Positions 45,257 to 48,831 of a DNA stretch of 48,831 nt are shown piece by piece. How positions within the stretch are numbered: position 1 is the first letter of the stretch; every line of letters starts with the position of its first letter. The position numbers and the translations under genes are program-made. Origin of the DNA: Synechococcales cyanobacterium CRU_2_2 (GTDB lineage Bacteria > Cyanobacteriota > Cyanobacteriia > PCC-9006 > JAAUQQ01). A model generated the notes under the pieces. That model saw nothing but the letters and a program-made list of their open reading frames with translations. It had not been told where the DNA came from and did no database searches. Location: assembly GCA_012034805.1 (NCBI GenBank), contig JAAUOP010000021.1, positions 1-48,831 of the forward strand, in the 5' to 3' direction.

Positions 45257-45913
45257 ATGCAAGTTTTGATGCAAATTTCGATGCCAGTTCTCAAGTCTGC
45301 TGCGCCGGTGGCGATCGGCTCCGCCAAACGTCAAAGGATTGCCATCTTGGGTTCCGTTCTGTTGTCTTCGCTTCTCCTTGGCCTTCAGCCCGCCGCCGCC
45401 CAACAACGCATGGCCCAACAACGCATGTGTATCGTAGAGGAGGAGCGCGGCATTGTTTACTGCGGCAGACTCGCGAGCGATCGTGAAATTGTCCAAGCGG
45501 GCCAACGCGATCGCGACAATCGCAACCAGGGTCACGGCGGCTATGGCGGCGGCTACGATAACGGTGACTACCATAACGGTGGCTTCGATCGCAACTCAGG
45601 CGAGACCCTTCGACAGCAGATCAACGAGGTTTATCAAGATATTCTGGGGCGCAGGGCCGATCGCAATGGCCTCAATACGTACGGGCGTAAACTTCAAAGC
45701 GGCTGGAGACTCGATCGCGTTCGGCAAGATTTGGCCAACAGCGATGAGGCTCGCGATCGCCTCAACGACATCTACCGCCGCGTTCTCAACCGCGACATCG
45801 ACTCCGGCGGTCTCAAAACCTATCGCCGCCGTCTTGCAGGCGATTGGTCACTGATCGATGTCGAGCAGGACGTTCGGCAAAGCGATGAAGCGCGCCGAGT
45901 GCAAGGCCGTTAG
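45257..45913 (+). CDS. Exported DUF4214-like protein
   Basis: 218 residues. Signal peptide: ILGSVLLSSLLLGLQPAAA with cleavage before AQQRM. A 15-base duplication repeats Met-Ala-Gln-Gln-Arg just after the cleavage site. There follow two Cys, a Gly/Tyr/Asn-rich linker (GHGGYGGGYDNGDYHNGG) and two DUF4214-type helical repeats (INEVYQDILGRRADRNGLNT and LNDIYRRVLNRDIDSGGLKT), which occur in secreted and surface proteins. ATG 45257 is chosen over GTG 45254. Envelope or secreted; function unknown. Confidence 0.8.
   Translation: MQVLMQISMPVLKSAAPVAIGSAKRQRIAILGSVLLSSLLLGLQPAAAQQRMAQQRMCIVEEERGIVYCGRLASDREIVQAGQRDRDNRNQGHGGYGGGYDNGDYHNGGFDRNSGETLRQQINEVYQDILGRRADRNGLNTYGRKLQSGWRLDRVRQDLANSDEARDRLNDIYRRVLNRDIDSGGLKTYRRRLAGDWSLIDVEQDVRQSDEARRVQGR
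45399..45428. repeat. 15-base in-frame tandem duplication
   Basis: CCCAACAACGCATGG and CCCAACAACGCATGT, coding for a repeated Ala-Gln-Gln-Arg-Met after the signal peptide of the DUF4214-like protein. Confidence 0.93.
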
Positions 45914-45952
45914 GATAGAGGGGTGTTCAACGCTCGGAGTCACACCCTCTCC

Positions 45953-46420
45953 ATGGATCCTTCTGTGCAGTCCCTTTTGGATGATCTAAAAAGTCCAGAT
46001 GAGGAGCGGCGCGATCGCGCCACCCAAACTCTCTGGCACCGATGGTTTCACCAAAAGGGAATGACGGGCCTAGAGCAGCTTCAGCGAGCCCAGTACCTCA
46101 TGGATGTGGACGACTTTCCAGCCGCTGAGGCCGTGTTGACCGAGCTGATTGCCGCCCAGCCCGATTTTTCGGAAGCCTGGAACCGTCGCGCGGTCTTACG
46201 CTACACCCAAAAACGCTACAAACAGGCGATCATGGACTGCAAAACCGTGCTGCGGCTGGTGCCCTACCACTTTGGGGCCTTGCACGGCATGGGATTGTGC
46301 TACGCCGCCGTTGGACAATACCGCGACGCCATCCGCATCTTCCACCGCGCCCTCGAAGTGCAGCCCCATGTGACGATTAACCGCGTGTTATTGCTAGAGT
46401 GCACAACGCGTTTGGATTGA
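45953..46420 (+). CDS. Tetratricopeptide-repeat protein
   Basis: 155 residues. Residues ~45-150 contain about three TPR units: YLMDVDDFPAAEAVLTELIA, AWNRRAVLRYTQKRYKQAIM and ALHGMGLCYAAVGQYRDAIR, with the expected small residues at helix-packing positions. ATG 45953 (MDPSVQSLLDDL) is preferred to an upstream frame. There is no signal peptide. TPR proteins bind partner proteins; the partner here is unknown. It converges on trpB. Confidence 0.85.
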   Translation: MDPSVQSLLDDLKSPDEERRDRATQTLWHRWFHQKGMTGLEQLQRAQYLMDVDDFPAAEAVLTELIAAQPDFSEAWNRRAVLRYTQKRYKQAIMDCKTVLRLVPYHFGALHGMGLCYAAVGQYRDAIRIFHRALEVQPHVTINRVLLLECTTRLD

Positions 46421-46472
46421 ATTTTGGCTTCGGGCGCGGCTGCAAGTGCGATTTCAAGTGCTGATATCGAAC

Positions 46473-47771
46473 TCACGTCAGATTCAGGCATTTAGCCACG
46501 GTTTGCACATCCTTATCGCCCCGGCCCGAGCAGTTGAGCACAATCCGAGGACTACCGCTCAGCTGCGGACACAGGGTATTGAGATAGGCAAAGGCATGGG
46601 AGGTTTCGAGCGCGGGAATAATGCCTTCCAAACGGGACACGGCCTGGAACGCATCTAGGGCTTCCGCGTCGGTGACGCTGTAATACTCGGCGCGCCCTTT
46701 TTCCATCAAGTAGCTGTGCTCGGGGCCAACCCCAGGGTAGTCCAAGCCCGCACTAATCGAGTGAGCTTCGATGATTTGGCCATCTTTGTCCTGGAGCAAA
46801 TAGCTCATCGCACCGTGCAGCACGCCCACTCGGCCCTGGGTCAAGGTCGCCGCGTGCTTTTCGGTAGTCACGCCCTCGCCTGCCGCTTCGACACCGATGA
46901 TGCGCACCGAGGGTTCCTGGATAAATTCGTTAAACAACCCCATGGCATTGGAGCCGCCGCCCACACAAGCGATCAAAATATCGGGCAATCCACCCCATTT
47001 CTCCTGACATTGGCGGCGGGTTTCTTGACCAATTACCGCGTGGAATTCGCGCACAATCATGGGGTAGGGATGCGGCCCTGCAACGGATCCGAGGATGTAA
47101 TGGGTATCTTCGACGTTGGTGACCCAATCGCGAATCGCTTCGGAAGTCGCATCCTTGAGCGTGCCACTACCCGCCGAGACGCCGCGTACCTCAGCCCCCA
47201 TCAGGCGCATCCGAAACACGTTCAGTGCTTGGCGTTCCATGTCTTGGATGCCCATGTAAATCACGCAGTCAAGGCCAAATCGAGCACAGACTGTTGCTGT
47301 TGCAACGCCATGCTGACCTGCCCCGGTTTCAGCGATGACTCGTTTTTTGCCCATGCGTTTGGCGAGGAGGACTTGGCCCAGGGCATTGTTGATTTTGTGG
47401 GCTCCGGTGTGGTTGAGGTCTTCACGTTTGAGGTAGATTTGGGGGCCACTGCCGTCTGGGAGGGCGTAGTGCTCGGTGAGGCGTTCGGCGAAGTAGAGCG
47501 GGTTGGGCCGTCCGACGTAGTCCCGCAGGAGTGCCTGAAATTCGGCTTGGAAATCTTCGTCTGGGTAGTAGTGATTGAAGGCGACTTCGAGTTCGCTGAG
47601 GGCGGGCATGAGCGTTTCTGGAACATATTTGCCGCCAAACTGGCCAAACCGGCCTAGGGCATCGGGGCGGGCACCGAGATGGGCGATCGCCTCAGCAATC
47701 GAGGCTGGAGCAACCTTGTCAGCAGTTTCTGGGGAGGAGAGCGAAGACGGTTGAATCGGCGTGAACGTCAT
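46473..47771 (-). CDS. trpB: Tryptophan synthase beta chain
   Basis: Pyridoxal-phosphate enzyme that condenses indole with serine to give tryptophan, working with TrpA. The 432-residue chain has [20 protein letters not shown], the PLP lysine in [15 protein letters not shown], the indole-channel [20 protein letters not shown], and the phosphate-binding [12 protein letters not shown]. The C-terminal [10 protein letters not shown] contacts the cofactor. The N-terminal ~35 residues before the conserved core are Ser/Ala-rich and variable. No other trp gene lies in the window, as is usual in cyanobacteria, where trp genes are scattered. Confidence 0.97.
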   Translation of the reverse strand: MTFTPIQPSSLSSPETADKVAPASIAEAIAHLGARPDALGRFGQFGGKYVPETLMPALSELEVAFNHYYPDEDFQAEFQALLRDYVGRPNPLYFAERLTEHYALPDGSGPQIYLKREDLNHTGAHKINNALGQVLLAKRMGKKRVIAETGAGQHGVATATVCARFGLDCVIYMGIQDMERQALNVFRMRLMGAEVRGVSAGSGTLKDATSEAIRDWVTNVEDTHYILGSVAGPHPYPMIVREFHAVIGQETRRQCQEKWGGLPDILIACVGGGSNAMGLFNEFIQEPSVRIIGVEAAGEGVTTEKHAATLTQGRVGVLHGAMSYLLQDKDGQIIEAHSISAGLDYPGVGPEHSYLMEKGRAEYYSVTDAEALDAFQAVSRLEGIIPALETSHAFAYLNTLCPQLSGSPRIVLNCSGRGDKDVQTVAKCLNLT

Positions 47772-47981
47772 GGTGGCGTGATATCTGGGGGTTCTGCGAG
47801 TTCCCCATTATAGGCAGAACTAGAACGCGCTGGCCTGAGGACGCTCGGCCATGCTCATTCATACTCATTATGAGAGATTATGGGAGCGATGGGACAGTTG
47901 AGAGTCTTTTCGTCTATCGTTGTGCTCGATCTGTTGCCGCTCAACCAGAACATATCTCAAAATTTTGCTCCTGTAAACCCC

Positions 47982-48506
47982 ATGAAAAGTCAGACGATCA
48001 TCGGACTACAAAACATCTTCAGTTCTAGATTAGATACATTGGGTCATCTCTTAGATGTAGCAGAGAGTCACTTCGGAGACGATGTGCAGTCTCTATTACA
48101 GTCCCGCATCGCACCCGATATGTTGCCTTTTGGCACACAGATTGCATTTACTTGTAATCAGCCTCGCAACTTCGCCTTGTGGTGCTTAGAGCAGTCAGAG
48201 AACAACCTGAACCCTGACGTAGCATCTTTAGCGGAAGCTCGCGGCCATCTTTCATCTACTCAGGAACTGCTGACAACCATCAACGTTACTGATGCCAGGC
48301 TTTTAGAGATCAAGCGAATTGATTTTGGGCAAGGGCTATACGTAGAATTGCCTGGATTCTCATACGTAGATGATTTTTTGATGCCAAACTTTTATTTCCA
48401 CATGACAACGGCTTACGATATCATGCGAATGGCAGGATTGCCAATAGGAAAGCGCGATTTCATGATGCATTTTGTACCTCTTATAAAACACCAAAGTGAT
48501 TCGTAA
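47982..48506 (+). CDS. DUF1993 domain protein
   Basis: 174-residue cytoplasmic protein of the DUF1993 family (DinB-like four-helix fold, function unknown). Recognisable parts: a helical start FSSRLDTLGHLLDVAESHF, FTCNQPRNFALWCL, then GLYVELPGFSYVDDFLMPNF, YFHMTTAYDIMRMAGLPIGK and DFMMHF at the end. ATG 47982 is selected; the frame opens at 47880. The region is AT-richer than the rest of the window and has few HIP1 octamers, so it and the following pseudogene may have been acquired by transfer. Confidence 0.85.
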   Translation: MKSQTIIGLQNIFSSRLDTLGHLLDVAESHFGDDVQSLLQSRIAPDMLPFGTQIAFTCNQPRNFALWCLEQSENNLNPDVASLAEARGHLSSTQELLTTINVTDARLLEIKRIDFGQGLYVELPGFSYVDDFLMPNFYFHMTTAYDIMRMAGLPIGKRDFMMHFVPLIKHQSDS

Positions 48507-48530
48507 TCTTGAGGTGAAGTAAACGAACTA

Positions 48531-48763
48531 ATGCGCAATGTGCTGCTCGTAGGTTTAAGTAAAAAATGTCATCTTCTGAGTCAATTTGCATTCATCAACA
48601 TTGATGACTTAGCTGTAGCAACAGCGCATCGCTGCGAAGGGATTGCTACTGCATTAATCCAGGAATTAAGAAAATTGCTGTAGCGCGAGGAGCCTATGTT
48701 GTTTGTAATTAGTCACAGCAATAGTGCGGCGCTATTGACACCAGGGTTGAGCGCGGTAATGTA
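48531..48763 (+). pseudogene. Remnant of a GNAT acetyltransferase, AAC(3)-I-like
   Basis: A decayed gene. From ATG 48531 the frame reads into FINIDDLAVATAHRCEGIAT and ALIQELRK, which is the acetyl-CoA-binding region of GNAT enzymes and resembles AAC(3)-I (compare YDLAVxxxHRRxGIA). It then stops at 48681. One added A restores IAVARGAYVV; a further single-base change restores VISHSNSAALL before a stop near 48763. The N-terminal half of the family is missing, so this is a true remnant and not just a sequencing break. Substrate cannot be inferred from so little. Confidence 0.6.
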
Positions 48764-48831
48764 GAAGCCATGAAAGACAGCGCCCAAAGTCGTTCAGCGC
48801 CCGAAGCCTTCGACCCCGCCAAGGGGGCGAG
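48764..48831. other. Right window edge, no feature
   Basis: GC-rich sequence with GCGCCCGAAG; no gene start, attC site or repeat unit is evident. Confidence 0.4.

Noticed and set aside
46716..47657. Long plus-strand frame opposite trpB
   Set aside because: It is the antisense shadow of a highly conserved, high-GC gene and lacks any domain.
48764..48831. Possible integron attC site beside the acetyltransferase remnant
   Set aside because: No GTTRRRY core paired with a complementary RYYYAAC and no palindromic cassette end is visible.

Overview
The window is a 48.8 kb stretch of a cyanobacterial chromosome. The evidence is the very frequent octamer GCGATCGC (HIP1) in genes and spacers, cyanobacterial families such as DUF3370, an HpsE-like hormogonium-polysaccharide glycosyltransferase, a CbbR/CmpR-like LysR regulator, and several palindromic repeats of cyanobacterial type. 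The genus cannot be named from the sequence. Both edges look arbitrary: the left edge cuts gltD and the right edge lies just beyond a decayed acetyltransferase gene.

Layout. 1-6.4 kb (minus strand): nitrogen assimilation (gltB, then gltD) and rnc. 6.6-16.2 kb: two coiled-coil proteins, an ABC exporter, a CPBP protease, a coiled-coil/DUF2325-like protein translationally coupled to a glutathione S-transferase, proline iminopeptidase, a LysR regulator, an ABC ATPase, and a 53-residue membrane protein. 16.2-17.4 kb: a gene-poor island built largely of short tandem repeats. 17.4-25.9 kb: a same-strand module of three large exported proteins: a DUF11/SdrD-like protein with a Pro-Glu tail, an Ig-like domain plus outer-membrane beta-barrel, and a four-repeat DUF11 adhesin. 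It ends in a strong terminator. 26-36 kb: a polysaccharide cluster (sulfotransferase, pyruvyl-transferase-like protein, four GT4 and two GT2 glycosyltransferases, one HpsE-like). 36.2-37.1 kb: a small regulatory-type protein and an orphan YefM antitoxin with its operator. 37-41.3 kb: recJ and two exported proteins, including DUF3370. 41.5-46.4 kb: a response regulator without output domain, a membrane coiled-coil protein, a rhodanese, hrcA, a DUF4214 exported protein and a TPR protein. 46.5-48.8 kb: trpB, a DUF1993 protein, and a GNAT pseudogene.

Two window-wide features stand out. First, at least 20 loci carry perfect or near-perfect tandem duplications of unrelated 9-15 bp units, most often 12 or 15 bp, both between genes and in frame inside genes (hrcA, the sulfotransferase, a glycosyltransferase, and others). 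Second, seven genes (gltD, both ABC genes, the beta-barrel gene, recJ, the DUF3370 gene and the response regulator) are interrupted by nine inferred events, each repaired by adding one base. Several lie in homopolymers and three directly at HIP1 octamers. This fits systematic single-base deletions in the read data better than gene decay. The interrupted genes are therefore reported here as whole genes with the break noted.

The most system-like novelty candidates are the three-gene surface module (17.4-25.9 kb) and the tandem-repeat expansion. Their functions are inferred from domain architecture only.
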